Position numbers and translations under genes: made by a program
The notes under the pieces: model-generated
Told to the model about the DNA's origin: nothing
Database searches by the model: none
Seen by the model: only the letters and a program-made list of their open reading frames with translations
In this document: piece after piece, positions 10,833 through 22,700 of the stretch
How the letters are laid out: every line of letters begins with the position of its first letter
Position numbering within the stretch: position 1 is the first letter of the stretch
NCBI GenBank assembly: GCA_027924585.1
Contig: BSBM01000191.1
Coordinates: 248,001-312,000, forward strand
Length of the DNA stretch: 64,000 nucleotides
Reading direction: 5' to 3'
Origin: Larix kaempferi
Lineage: Eukaryota > Streptophyta > Pinopsida > Pinales > Pinaceae

Positions 10833-12400
10833 GTTACCCATATGAGGAGAGACTTGCCCTAGCAGTGGTCTTTTCCGTCCAAAAATTGTGACACTATATC
10901 TTAATGAGTCATACCATAGTCGTCGCCGACTCTAACCCCATGGTATATCTTTTAAACCGGCGGCTTCTGCAAGGTCGTGTTGCTAAATGGGTCATTATCC
11001 TCCAGGAATATGACCTTACCTTCAAAACACCTAAAAGCACTAAAGCCCTCGCGCTTGCCCAGCTCATTACTGATCTCCCTTCCCTTCTCCCGGCCAAACC
11101 AATCTCCGATGAGTTACCCGACAATCACCTGTTCACTATCTCGTCCGGTGACCCATGGTACGGTGATATCTTGTTATACCTGCGCACGCAAAAGTTCAGA
11201 CCCAAAGTTACCCGTAATGGACGCCGTCGCATCCGTCACCAGGCCTCTTGATATCTCCTCTTAGGTGATGTCCTTTACCAGCACGGGGTTGACACAATTA
11301 TTCGTCGTTGCCTTACACACGAGGAAGCTGAACACGTCCTTAATGACTGTCATAGCGGTGCCTACGGAGGCCATTTCTCAGGGATGGCCACTGCCCAAAA
11401 GGTCGTCCGCGCCGGATACTTCTGGACCACACTTTTCACCGACTGCATCACTGCGGTCAAACACTGCCATAACTGCCAACTTTTTGCCCCCAAGGCTCGG
11501 ACACCTCCTGCTCCGTTACACCCAGTCGTCACCGTTGGTCCCTTTTGTAAGTGGGCCATAGACTTCATGGAATGTAGACCCCAGTCTGCCAACGGCCACA
11601 AATATATTATTGTCGCTGTTGATTATTTCACCAAATGGGCGGAAGCCATGCCTACCTTCAATTGTATCGCCGAAACTGCTGCCCGCTTCTTTTTCAACCA
11701 TGTCATCGCTCGATTCGGGGTTCCTAAGCAGTTAGTCTCTGACCATGGTTCACACTTCGAAGATGCCGTCTGGCGTGAGCTATCCACCCTCCTTAAATAT
11801 GAACACCAATTTTCCTCTGCTTACTACCCCCAAGGGAACGGCCAAGTAGAGGCCATCAATAAAATCCTCAAAACCATCCTCCAACGAACAGTTGACAAGC
11901 ATAAGTCCAATTGGCACCACATGTTGTTCCCTGCCTTGTGGGCTTACCGCACCTCCACTAAGACCGCCACTGGTTTTACACCATTTCATCTAGTTGACGG
12001 TGTAGAGTCTGTCCTCCCCATCGAGTGTCAGATTCCTGCCTTACAGATCGCCGTTGAGCTTCTCCCTGACACCTGCCCCCTCGAGCAGCATTTGCTGCAA
12101 CTCGAACAAGCCGATGAAGACCGTCGGGCCACTCTCCAGAACATCGAAGCTGCCAAAAACCGCTCCAAAGCCGGTTATGATAAACATGTTCACCCTCGAA
12201 CTTTCCATGAAGGGGACCTCGTCCTCGCCTATGACCAATCCCACGACAAAACTGGTAAAGGGAAGTTTGAATCCATGTGGCAAGGCCCTTATATCGTGCA
12301 GACCTGCCTCGGCAAGGGGGCATACATCTTAGCTAACTCCGAAGGCCGTCCTTTGCGCAACCCACGTAATGGGTTGTATCTCAAGCGTTTTTACCCATAA
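10833..12400 (+). pseudogene. Pol fragment of element D (RNase H end plus integrase)
   Basis: The frame beginning at 10835 reads YPYEERLALAVV and continues to the integrase stop at 12398-12400. Two in-frame TGA codons break it (10889-10891 and 11249-11251). Integrase is complete: the zinc-finger H residues in DCHSGAYGGH, the Cys pair in HCHNCQLF, the DDE residues in AIDFMECR, VSDHGSHF and GNGQVEAIN, and the Tat-type C-terminus PRNGLYLKRFYP. From 11384 to 12400 a 338-aa stretch is open. Cut at its 5' end by element A, this copy cannot encode a full pol. Confidence 0.9.
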
Positions 12401-12572
12401 AAGAAACCCGCGGCCTCATTGGTCTGCGTTGTACAGTGTATGTTATTTTTGTTTTTTGTCTTTCCAAACCGTTTCCACCACTGGAATCAGCACGACGAGA
12501 CCGTCATGATGGTCACCTCGTTACATTATCTTTGTTCCGTCATTTTTTGCCCATTTTTTCAAGACGCTACTA

Positions 12573-12895
12573 GTCGCCTCGGTTTGCGTGCCACATCGGC
12601 CGTTCTCCGTTTTTCACATGTTTTATATCATCGGATTCATTTTTCCGAGCTGGTGATGATGCTTGAGATCATTTCTCGCTCTCGCCCCCCGATCTTTCGG
12701 GTATTTTTACAAAACGCCCTCGTCGCCTCGGTGTGCGTGCCACATCGGCCGTTACCCATTTTTGACATACTTTATATCGCCGGATTCATTTTTTCGAGCT
12801 CGTGATGATGCTTGAGATCATTTCTCGCTCTCAATTGGTACAATTTCAACATTGTGTCCCGACACCTTGCTGCCTCGGTTTGCGTGCCACATCGG
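12573..12895 (+). repeat. Tandem repeat in element D 3' region, about 149-bp period
   Basis: A block starting gtcgcctcggtttgcgtgcc at 12573 recurs at 12722, and a shorter third copy begins near 12870. The first two share the run gatgatgcttgagatcattt further in. This is probably replication slippage within the element; no function is evident. Confidence 0.75.
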
Positions 12896-13097
12896 CTGCT
12901 ATCGGATTGTTCCACATTTTTACATGAGCCATTCACTCCTGTCATACTGCCAATGTTTCGTTATTTTGCCACCATTTCATCTACCCCGCAAGGAGGCCCA
13001 CCAGTGTTCCCCACTACCCTCGTTCTTGGTTATCATTACTGTTCCTTGATTGAACACTTCCTCCTTGCCTGGCCATTCCTTTTGTTTGGTATAATTT

Positions 13098-13600
13098 TAT
13101 CCCTTTTTCGGGCCGGACAAGTCCTTTACGAAAAAGGCACTTAGGGAGTTTCCGTTAAGCTCTTTGCTGACTCCTAAAAGAATGAAAATATCACCGAGCA
13201 ATCTTGCTTCCTTTCATGCTCGTTAAAGTACCTGAAAGGGCGTCTATCTGTTATAAGTTTAACCCTTTTCCGGACCTGGTAGACTAATTACGAAAAAGGA
13301 ATACTCTAGTCACACCGGCTAGAAGAGTTCTTCATTGCATCGTTTTATGCTTCTTTGGGCCTTGGAGACTAAATCTACGAAAAAGCAACCCCCTGGAGTC
13401 TTCTTACTTGATTTCAGACTCTTTAAAATTGAAAGCAACCACGAGCATGAACTGTCCTGGGCTCGTAAAATCCACACGATAGTACCATTCCATCACTTCA
13501 GAGTCTTCTTATCGCTTTCAGACTCCTTAAAATTGAAAGCCACCACGAGCATGAACTGTCCTGGGCTCGTAAAATCCACACGACAGTATCATTTTATACA
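13098..13600 (+). repeat. Stem-loop array in element D 3' region
   Basis: Successive short inverted repeats such as cctttttcg...cgaaaaagg (about 13101-13137), with loops containing cores like gactcctaaaa, gctcgttaaag and gactaaatcta. The final units (13396 and 13501) form a direct duplication of about 105 bp. The array is homologous in design and position to those in B and C, though more decayed. Confidence 0.65.
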
Positions 13601-14924
13601 CACTTCTTCTAGTTCCTAAACCCATGAAGAAGCCCCCACCCATGCCTCCTGGCACTATGATCGATCATCTCGGCAGCACCCCCAATCAGGTCGCCTTTGT
13701 TCAGAGTATTCTGCAGTGTCCTGCCATTTTATACCAGCTTGAGTCTCCCTCAGCCCAGTTATCCTCCCAGATCCACTACAGCTATGATCCCTTTCCCCTC
13801 AGTCAGTTTCATATGCTACCCGATCATTCCCATTATCATACTCTGAACAAAGGAAGTTTGAGTCCACCCACTCTACTTGCCCAGTTGTCCCCCCACAGTT
13901 TGTCAGTCCTGCCATCAGTACTATCACATTTCGGTTGTTTACCTCGCGCTCCTGTCAAGGAAAAATCATTGCCTTGATAGTTGTAGGTCTCCCTCTGTCG
14001 ACGACAGCTCCTCTATTCCAGAGGATAGGCCCAGAGGTCCCTACGCCTTGGACTTATCACCATCTGTGGTAAGTGCCTACGGATCATTTTGAGAGGAGTC
14101 ATCATTGCCTCTCCGAGTGGTTGTTCCTCACATGCTCGACTTCAGCACCTTGATCGCATCGTTGAGGATCGCGTAGGGTTATATCCCATCATTATTTGTC
14201 GAAGACCCCGGATTTCCCCCGACTCTAGCACATTAGTGAGTCACTTCGGAACGTCCAGTTGTATGTTCCCGTGGATGTCCGGGCTGCGTTAGGCGTTTGT
14301 ATTCGGAAGCCATCCAGATATCTGCTTCCTTGAGTACCCATTTCAGTTCCAGTTTCGTGTACCATCGAGGTTGTTGCTCCCAGTCATTGTGATTCAGCAT
14401 CTCATCAGTTCCCCTGGTACACCAGTCAGCAGCACTGTTGATTTTCCAGTGCACCAGTTCTTCAGTTCCACATGAGCCGCCCAGCAGTATGTCCCAGATT
14501 TTGTGTCTCCTCTAGACACCTATGATGTACACAGTGGTTATCTATGTATCTTACAGGTCCCCCTTGTCGGGCCTCACAGTTCTGTTTATGTATCTTGATA
14601 CGAGCATGGGTATGCCCGCCTCGTCCATATATTGAGATTATTCCTCAGTCAGTAGTTGAGGTCATGTATATTTCAGGTCCCCATTTTTTGGACCCCATTG
14701 TTATTGTTATGTTATATCCTGATACGAGCATGGGAATGCCCGCCTCATCCATATGATCAGATGATTCCTCATCCATTATTGAGGTTATGTACTTTTAGTT
14801 CTTGCAGTTGTTCGGGATCGTTGTTCCGGGCTTCGGTTTGTTTCTCCTCTTTTCTCCACACCCAGGAAAACCATTCATGACTTATGATGTCCATCGACCA
14901 TACGATGAGCTCCTGCCCTCACAC

Positions 14925-14938
14925 ATCAGGGGGCAATC
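14925..14938 (+). promoter_or_regulatory. Polypurine tract of element D
   Basis: atcagggggcaatc directly precedes the TG of the 3' LTR, matching ttagggggcatc before the 3' LTRs of B and C. It would prime plus-strand DNA synthesis. Confidence 0.75.
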
Positions 14939-15776
14939 TGTTAACACCCAAAAAGTGCACACTACCTCATCTACCACATTATATGGCTCATTTGTCCATT
15001 TTCCTACCATATTTCCCTTAAAATCCTAAAAACTCCCATTAAAAAGCCTCCAAAAGGCCTAAAATGCCTCCAAAAGGCCACAAAACCACCAAAATAGCCT
15101 CAAAAAGGCTAAAAAACCCCCTTTTCCTCCAAAAAAAAAGCAAAAATCCCCTAAAAGGGAATAAAAAATATAAAATAATGAGGAAAAGGAGGGAAAAACC
15201 CTATATAGCTGCCCAAAACCATGTGTTACCCAAAACCATGGGTCAGCACTCCACCACCAAAAAACTATAAATAGGTGATGGAGATCCCTTATTCCATATC
15301 CACAATCACAAGCACCCTTACTCTGCCAAAATCTCTCTCGAAACCCTAGTTCACCATTGAACTACTTTCACCTTGAGAGCCACTTTTGGCCCATTCCCAC
15401 CATTGGAGAAGGAGAAGGAGCATATTGAAGCTTGGAGCATCCTCTTGGACATTGAAAAGGGCTTCATCAAACCTTCACATTGAAGGTAATATCAATACAA
15501 AAAAACCATTATTTAAATTTGTTGTTTATGTTTCATGCATGTTTTAGAAGTAATTTAATTTCTGTTTTAGCTTGATTATTTACATTTACTGAACTGCTAC
15601 TAAGGAGTCCATTCTCCTTAGTAGGTCCTCATTTGCACAAGCTATGGGTAAAACCCTAGCTACAATTACCATGACGGTTTATTTACAAAGTAGTTATTAT
15701 TTTATACTATGTTTAATTGTCTTTGTGTTATAAAATTAACACATCCTCTTGTGGTACGACTAAGAAGGAACTAACA
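14939..15776 (+). repeat. 3' LTR of element D (about 838 bp)
   Basis: Begins TGTTAACACC right after the polypurine tract. The right end is placed at ...ctaaca (15776), because it gives the TGTTA/TAACA terminal inverted repeat typical of these elements and because gag-like sequence of a different element in the opposite orientation begins immediately afterwards. An earlier end at 15741 (attaaca) is possible. U3 has short palindromic repeats of the cctccaaaaggcc type (15040-15130), and TATAAATA lies at 15266. Confidence 0.65.
15266..15273 (+). promoter_or_regulatory. TATA box of element D 3' LTR
   Basis: TATAAATA within actataaataggtgatgg, at a plausible U3/R position roughly 330 bp into the LTR. 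Confidence 0.6.
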
Positions 15777-15986
15777 TAATTGTTTGTTGAAATTTGAATA
15801 AGGGAATAAAAAAAATTGCGTCCCATTTTCCCAAAATACTCCTAAGGATATTGTGCTTGTTACAAGATTTTTGCCCTGATTGTCTGGTAACCGATTTATT
15901 GTATTCAACACTTCCTTTTGGCCATTAGCCAGATCATTCAAGGAACTAATAAGGATATTGAATGCTAATTTATCATCATCTTCCAT
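15771..15986 (-). pseudogene. N-terminal fragment of the gag ORF of element F
   Basis: A 71-codon frame starting MEDDDKLAFNILISSLNDLA. It begins about 220 bp after a primer site, where gag starts in many plant retrotransposons; the acidic, helical-looking N-terminus fits but is not diagnostic. Its last codons run into element D's LTR end, so the original protein was interrupted by D. The family assignment rests on position, not on a recognised gag domain. Confidence 0.5.
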
Positions 15987-16217
15987 GGTTCCTTTTCCCT
16001 TGTCTGTCTCTAGTTGAGTCTCTATTTCTTCCTCGTCTGTACTCTGACCCTCTTGGTCTATTGTTTTTCTTCTTCCCCTTCTTCGTTCCTACCTCTGTTT
16101 TTGTATCTCTATATTCTGTAAGTGATATTATTCAAATTCTCTGGGTGCATATAATTGTTTACAATTGCATGCTCTTTCCAATCCCCACGGTCGGCAAGGA
16201 ACATGCTTTGATACCAC
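15777..16217 (-). mobile_element. Element F: 5' end of a minus-strand retrotransposon (primer site, leader, gag start)
   Basis: Reading minus from 16217: one-nt spacer, a tRNA-Met-type primer site, a leader of about 218 bp, and the start of an ORF that is cut off by the terminus of element D's LTR. The rest of F should lie left of element A, outside the window. The LTR to its right is shared with element E. Confidence 0.7.
16205..16216 (-). promoter_or_regulatory. Primer binding site of element F (tRNA-Met type)
   Basis: TGGTATCAAAGC on the minus strand, one nt after the LTR terminus ...cattaca. It differs at one base from the common plant initiator tRNA-Met primer site TGGTATCAGAGC. It distinguishes E/F from the Tat elements here, which use a tRNA-Arg-like site. 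Confidence 0.8.
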
Positions 16218-17019
16218 TGTAATGTGCCAAGTAATGAAAACTACCTTTGCATGTGTTTATAGTTGCTATTTTATGTGGCTAGTTGGGTTTTTAAAATTTT
16301 CATGCAATGTTTGTTTGTCACTAGATTAGTTTCATGCAATTTATATATAATGAAACACCATAAAATCCAGTAATAACATACTTGTGAACACCCCAAGAAC
16401 TTTGATAATATTGTCATTCAATTGTAGAAATGAAATAACATTCGAATTGACCAACAATAATCAGATCTCAAAGATGGGATAGACTAACCTTGCACGACGC
16501 TATGAAGGAATAGAACATGGATTCCATAGTTGTATTGACACTTGAAATCTTAAACAATGATGAAGGTGGACTATTCATGGTTGGAAGAGCTTAAATAGTA
16601 ATGAAGGTGGACTGTTGACTAATGTAACAACTACAATATATAACCAACGTTGTGTATATATTGTGATGGGAGCGTGTTTGCATGAGGAATTCTCCCAACT
16701 AGAAGGATTCACGCCAAGATGGATAGATCACGCCCAATCATTGTAGAGTGCAGTCTTTGGAATGTGAACATGCTTATTTTTTCTTCAAACCTTCCCATGC
16801 ATAAAGTTGTGAGCCCTCTCCTTAGCAATGATTTTCCCTCCTTCTGGACTAAAATATGACTGCCCCTAAACACCAACGATTTCAGTATGAGTTCACATAA
16901 CATATAAGAGAGAAATCAATGCCTTCCCAATGGGATGGTGCATGTTTCCTCTGTATACGATGAATCGCACATTCAATGAGCCCTTCCTCATGAAGGATCA
17001 TGCCCTAGTTTAATGTGCC
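16218..17019 (-). repeat. Shared E/F LTR, left part (split by element B)
   Basis: On the plus strand it starts TGTAATGT; the other end of the same LTR, at 33347-33354, reads ACATTACA, a perfect 8-bp terminal inverted repeat. Removing element B and one copy of its GTGCC target duplication leaves a single LTR of about 1565 bp with a primer site on one side (element F) and a polypurine-like tract on the other (element E). No genes are seen inside; the frames here are short. Confidence 0.75.
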
Positions 17020-17964
17020 TGTTATACCTCTATGTTTCACAGTGTCGCATCTCCATCATAAAACGAGTTGACGACACTTTCCCTACTGTTTTAAACCACC
17101 CAGAAGAGACAGATGATGAGTCAACCTTGAAGGTGAATCTACCCTGACAACTTCTGACCCAGTTAAGACTTTATCTACACACACTACCACGCCTTGCTCA
17201 GTTATAAGAGCGCGGTACTACACACTACTGCGCTATGATTTTTCCCCAAAACGCGGTAGTACCGCGTTATGTTGAGATTGCAGGGCGCGATACTCTTTTA
17301 TTAGCCTTTTCCCCTTGGCTTGTGGGATTTTGGATTTTCGAAGATAGTGGAAGATTGGGGTCCTTGATTCGATCCCAACTCACTTTCTGTGTTTAGAAAC
17401 CCTGATCCACTTATCTATCCCTAGATCCACCTATCTCTCTTGTTGGTTAACCCTACCATACACTATAAAAGAGAGGCATTCCATGGGGAAAAGGGAGGAC
17501 TCTTGAGAGTACCAAACTTATGGTCTTACAGCATTGTGGAGATAGCTAGAGGAGAAGGCACTTGGAGCTAGAGGATTGGCTTGGACATCAAGCACCTTTT
17601 GTAAGTATTCTTCAAGTTGTAATAAGATAACTTGTCTTGTCTTTCCCATTTCATGTGTATTGTTTAAATCTTTAACATGGAATGTATCTAATTTAGATTT
17701 GAATCTAACATTTACATTCAAGGTATTTGGAAGCTGGTATGTTTGCTCTTTGATTGGTCTTAACAGGTTCTACAAACGTCGAATTGAAAGGTATGTCATA
17801 TCTCTCATTTGTTTCTGAATGCATATGATCTTGCTGTAAAAGTTAATTCAGGAATCTCAAGGTAGCATTTGTTTTGACTTGTTTCTTGCTTTAGAGTTAG
17901 TTGAGAATCTACTTTAAAGTTAAGGGAGTTTTGACTTATCCGTAGGGCAGAATTCCGCATAACA
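17020..17964 (+). repeat. 5' LTR of element B (945 bp)
   Basis: TGTTATACC...GCATAACA. TATAAAAG at 17464; CG-rich array at about 17188-17295 in the variant GCGGTAGTACCGC form; U5 GTAAGT donor near 17600 and a second donor AAAGGTATGT near 17790. Compared with the 3' LTR it lacks about 36 bp after ggttctaca and carries about 43 bp extra near 17186-17229. Confidence 0.92.
17464..17471 (+). promoter_or_regulatory. TATA box of element B 5' LTR
   Basis: TATAAAAG in the context cactataaaagagaggcatt, matching the A and C LTR promoters. Confidence 0.7.
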
Positions 17965-19763
17965 AGAATGGCGACTTCACTGGTTTTGATTACTGCTTGA
18001 TTGATTCAGTTCACTGTCATTTATCTTTTGATTGTGAGTTTTTATTGCACTTCAAACCAGTTTGAATCTTGGTCTTTTTTGACCTTTATTCACCCCTCCT
18101 CGCTGTATTTTTCTCCCTGTCTGATCACTGAGTCCCCTGGGTTAGCAACAACCCTGAAAACTTCATTTTCTTTTCTCAAGTTGCACTTTTTCCTTACCTT
18201 GCCACAGTACCGCGTCCTCAGAATTACTTCCAGTGCGGTAGTACCGCGTCCTCTGCCTTAGTACCAGAGCGGTATTGTCACAGTGCCGCGCTCCAGTCAT
18301 ACTCTTACCCGCGGTAGTGTCTGCAAATTTTTAATTTTTTTTATACTTGCTTGGTTTCTTGAGTCTCTCTTTGCCTTAGGTAGTCTTTGTTGTTGCCTGT
18401 CAACATCCTGATTATTTTACAGTCTGTGTGACCTGATTATTTCCCAGTTTGTGAGCTTGATTGTTGATTGAATTAGTGGCATTTTTGACATATTGGTCAT
18501 TTTCCCAGTTTGATTGCATTGGCTTGATTTTTTCACCCCAACCAACTCAAAACCACTGTTCTCTGTTACTGAATCCTGTAGCTTTTACAGTCACATTATT
18601 TTTATCATTTTTAGTAATTAAAAAGATCATTATTTGAGAACAATTTTGTTGTTTATATTGAAAAAGTCTACCAGCATTATTTTGCATTAGGAAATGAACC
18701 ACTGATTTTGCCACAAAAAATTCTCATAGTTGAAAGCATTGTAGATTGTAGGATCAGTGCATTAAAAGGAGTGTTTATTTCAGTTTGGCTTGTTTACAAA
18801 AAGAAAAGAAAAATCTTTTACTTTGATTGCTTGTGAAAATTTTCATGCATATTTGATCGAAGAAACTCTATCTTTCCCTTAGCTAGATTTCATCGAAGAC
18901 AAAGGCTTGTTTTTTATTCATTCTCATTTGCATGGTTTGAGTCGTCATAAAACCATCAAGTTTCACGTCCACTCCCTGATTGAGTAAGACAGCCATTAAA
19001 ATTAATCACCCTAATTAAACCAACTTTAACCTCACTTGAGGAAATCAAAAGAATTTGGTAGTTAGGTAGGACACCGGGGATAGGCATCAAAATAATTCCC
19101 CCTTGTCATTTTCATCTGAGACATAGTCGTTGTCTTTAGGGAACTAAAATCCTCTAGTACTTATTGACACGGTCACAGCTAGTTTGTGGAGGGGCCTCCT
19201 GACTGTTTTTAACTTTCATGGGTTAAACGGCCGCGAGATTGAGAATCGGACGGACTCTGTGGAATACCGCACTCCACTTAGCCCTAAGGAAACATTGATC
19301 GCTGTCTTCTTCGGAAGGCTGAAGTGCCCAAAACCTTTTCCGACGTGTCATGAACGAGGTAGCTTAGTATCTATTCTACTAGGGATCTTTTACCCAGGAT
19401 CCCTTTCGATAGAGGGATATCCTTCTTATATCGGTCTCTCATGTTGTATTGTTCGACTTGGATTTCATAACCTTGCGAAGGATACAGCTTGTTGAGGTCT
19501 CCAGCTCTTAGTTAGGAGTTTGCTTGGTGTCTCATCTTCATAGAGGGTCATTTTTTCTTTGTAGGGACTGCTTGTTGGCATTCTGGCCATTTTTTGCATC
19601 AGCTCGCTTATTGAGACAGCGGTCTCAGTATAGATTTTAGAGCTTACTTTTTTTGGCCTGTGAGCCTTGCTTTTTCTAGCTCCTCTTCTGCACACTCGGC
19701 TGCATTAGAGTTTTGGAGTTCTTTGTTTATGACACTGCCCCCGATTTTCATTTTCCTGTCATC
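17965..19763 (+). other. 5' leader of element B
   Basis: 1.8 kb with the primer site, a CG-rich hairpin array (about 18205-18316), and the conserved open frame found in all three leaders (here 19184-19495, 103 codons, containing RTDSVEYRTPLSP). A splice-acceptor-like tract (ttttttctttgtag) lies near 19550-19564. No convincing gene is present. Confidence 0.6.
17969..17984 (+). promoter_or_regulatory. Primer binding site of element B
   Basis: TGGCGACTTCACTGGT, four nt after the LTR end. It differs from the C site (TGGCGACTCCGCTGGG) at three positions, in keeping with the element's age. Confidence 0.8.
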
Positions 19764-22700
19764 ATGTCAGAACAACCACGAAGATAACGAAGAATACAGG
19801 GCCAAAGCCCTCCACCACCACCACCGCCACGGACTTCTGGTCCGCCTGCATCACGCATTCCTGCTCCTCCTAGCCGCGGTGCTGGTCGAGGCAACATTCC
19901 ACCGCCGATACGTACAACATATTCAGTTCCACCTGTAACTGCCACACACAGCACAGTCTCAGAATCTACTGCAGCTTCTGCAACCACTAGCATATCTGAG
20001 ACTTCCACTGTCACTTCACCCACTGCCATTCCAGATTTATCTGTCACAATGGACACAGTTACAGCAGCTGAACCTAGCACAACCCAGAGTACTAGACCAG
20101 AGGTCATCCTTCTACCGGATGTCAACACTTCCCGTCCATCAGACACTTTTCACGATGACATAGACGGATCTGTTGGTACCACCGAAGGGTCCGACCAGGA
20201 CATACCTGGCTTGATTTCAGTCCCAGGCGGATACGTTGAAATCGTTGAAGATACTCGTCTCCCTGACACACCTTTTGAACCTGATTATGGCTTCATTACT
20301 TTCCAGGTGGAACTTCCGCCTATTATTACTACGTCACCCAGTGTTCATCCTCAAGAGACAAGTTCTTCTAGCAACGTACCTCGTACTATAGATCTACCCA
20401 ACCTCCCACCGGGACATGAAATCATGGCTTCCATCCAGTCTAGCATGGTTAGTCTAGTGAACTCCCCGTTAGCATCGGCACGGTTTAGACATAGCACAGA
20501 GCAAATGCTCTCGTCAGCTTCTAGATATCCCCCTGTTACTCGTCCTTCTAACTATAGGGATCCCAATATCCCGTCTAGCACAGAGTTTTGTCACTCCTTT
20601 GCAGACAGCGCCGGACCTTCGGACGTTACCATACCTAGGTTCCTACCGGATCCCCAAAACCTTTTCCACGACATGAACTCAGACCCATTTTTCGAGGGTC
20701 CTCCTACCACTGAACACGTTATGGACGATGCTGATACCCCTGGTCTAAATTCCCCGCATTTGCTGTCATCACCTATTTTTGGTGCACATTCTATGAGGGA
20801 TAACCCAGTTTTTTCCCCGTCCTCACCTGTTTGATATGGACGACCCCCTCCGCAAATCGGTACTTTTGGTGCCGTTGGCCAATCCACATTATCATATTTG
20901 GCCAGCGGCGGAAGAACGCTTAGTCACACTACTGGATCTTCTGGTTGGACCGGAGGATCACCTTCGGCCACTATTTATACTATTTCAGGAGGTGGACAAC
21001 CGACTACAGTGGTCCCCAACTCTAACTACCAAATTCCCCCTGGTGGGCCATCAACCCAACCAGTTGGTGGAGAAATTTTGGTTGGGAACCCTGTTCCAAG
21101 TCAACAACCTCCACCTGGTGGGCCATCAACCCAACCAGTTGGAGGACAACCTTTTGCTGGGAACCCCATTCCCAGTCAACAGCCTCCTCACATAGGGCCA
21201 TCCAACCTACCTACTGGCAGACAACCTATTGGCTCGATCCAACAAGCTTCCCAACCAGCAGCGTCTACTCAGTTCGGTATGTACAATCCACCTGGCAGTG
21301 GGCAACCTTATTCCGGTGTTCCAACCGGGCCTTACTCTCAACAACCCCTGTCAGGCATGCTTCCTTCTTGGGATACTCAAATCCCACAGAGTGGGGGGTA
21401 CTCACTTTTTGGAAACTGGAACCAAGTTGGGGGGCAATCTCAGATTTCCCCCAACTTGAATTCTGGCTTCCCTTACCCCTCAGCTGCTAAAACTCCATGG
21501 AACCCATCACTACAATTTTCACTCGTTCCCCAAGGAGGAACGAGCCTTCCATGGACACCACTGTCGCAGCCACCCCCCAACCCTGCTATGGGAAACCCTC
21601 CACTTACACAGTATAGTGGTAACATCCCTGGAACACAACAATTCCAAGGAACTTTTCCCCAACAAGGAACAACAACCATTCCTGGGTATCAACAACCCCA
21701 GGGTACCATACCCACTCAGCAGAACACTTACCAACCGGTTGCCTACAACCAACCGGCTAACCAGATGGCTTACTATCCGCAGAACTTCCAGCAGTATCCC
21801 ACAGGAATATCATATGGGTATAACACACAGCAGTATGCTATGCAGGGCCCTCCAGGGTTTTCTGCACCACATGGTTATTACTCATACCCGCAGACCAACC
21901 ATCAACTTCCCTTTTTTGCCACACTTGACTTACCTGATTTGTCGAGGCTCATCAACGATCCTATATGGCATGAACCTCATTGGCCACCTATTCCAGCCAA
22001 ACTACCATCGGACATTCCCAAGTTCGATGCTAAGCCCAGGGAAGACCCCAAGAACCACGTGATGACCTTCCATCTTTGGTGTTCATCCAAATCCTTGATG
22101 GATGATTCCATCCGACTTCAGCTCTTCCAACGTACGCTTACCGGCACGACAGCAAAATGGTACATCGAGCTGCCACAACACTCTTTTCATGATTTCAATA
22201 CTTTGGCTATGCAGTTTCTGACTCATTTCCAGCTCCCCATCCGGTATGAGACTGGAACATAACTGTTAACTTCACTGCGTCAAACCACTTCTACACATAT
22301 TTCAGATCACATCCATGAGTGGCGACGACGCCGTAGGCTAATAAAGGCACCTATTCCGGATCAGCTACTTGCTGATTGGTTTACAAAATCCTTTTTTCCT
22401 CCCATAGCCAGAGATATCGCTATGCGTGGACCGATTACAGAAGAACAAGCCATCTCGACAGCCCAGTACATGGATTTGGTATATACTCAATCCGGTACTT
22501 TACATGAACTTCTTCCACATGCCTCCCGCGTTCACACTGATCCAACAAAGCCTACTACTGAACCCCCCATTGATGGTATTGTCGGTTTAGTCAAGACCCA
22601 TCATGCTACCAACTCGACGGGACAACAAGCTTCTGCTTCCCCCGCTTTTACCCAGGCTATTTCAAAAACAACTACTTCTCCTACTGTTTCCTCTGAGGTG

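Larger units (their letters stand above)
12401..14938 (+). other. 3' untranslated region of element D
   Basis: About 2.5 kb without a supported gene. It contains a tandem repeat with about 149-bp period (12573-12895), a stem-loop array (13098-13600) whose last units are duplicated with about 105-bp period, a duplicated block of about 124 bp (around 14537-14780), each copy with a hairpin of the GAGCATGGGAATGCCCGCCT type, and a polypurine tract (cagggggcaatc) just before the LTR. Short open frames here are low-complexity and unconvincing. Confidence 0.65.
10833..15776 (+). mobile_element. Element D: older Tat-clade element, 3' half only
   Basis: A plus-strand Tat element whose visible part starts inside the RT-linked RNase H, exactly where element A inserted, and continues through integrase, a 2.5-kb 3' region, a polypurine tract and a 3' LTR. 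Its 5' half would lie left of element A, outside the window. Integrase is related to but clearly diverged from the A/B/C family. Unlike A, B and C, no downstream RNase H cistron and no antisense mobile-domain gene could be found before the LTR. D itself appears to be inserted in the 5' gag region of a minus-strand element (F). Confidence 0.82.

Noticed and set aside
12419-13144. Frames of 110-128 codons after the integrase of element D
   Set aside because: They cross the 149-bp tandem repeats and stem-loop units, with no resemblance to RNase H, env-like or mobile-domain sequence.
16205-16216. tRNA gene
   Set aside because: Only a 12-nt complement of a tRNA 3' end next to an LTR; no cloverleaf. 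The same holds for the other primer sites at 9833, 17969, 35102 and 57275.
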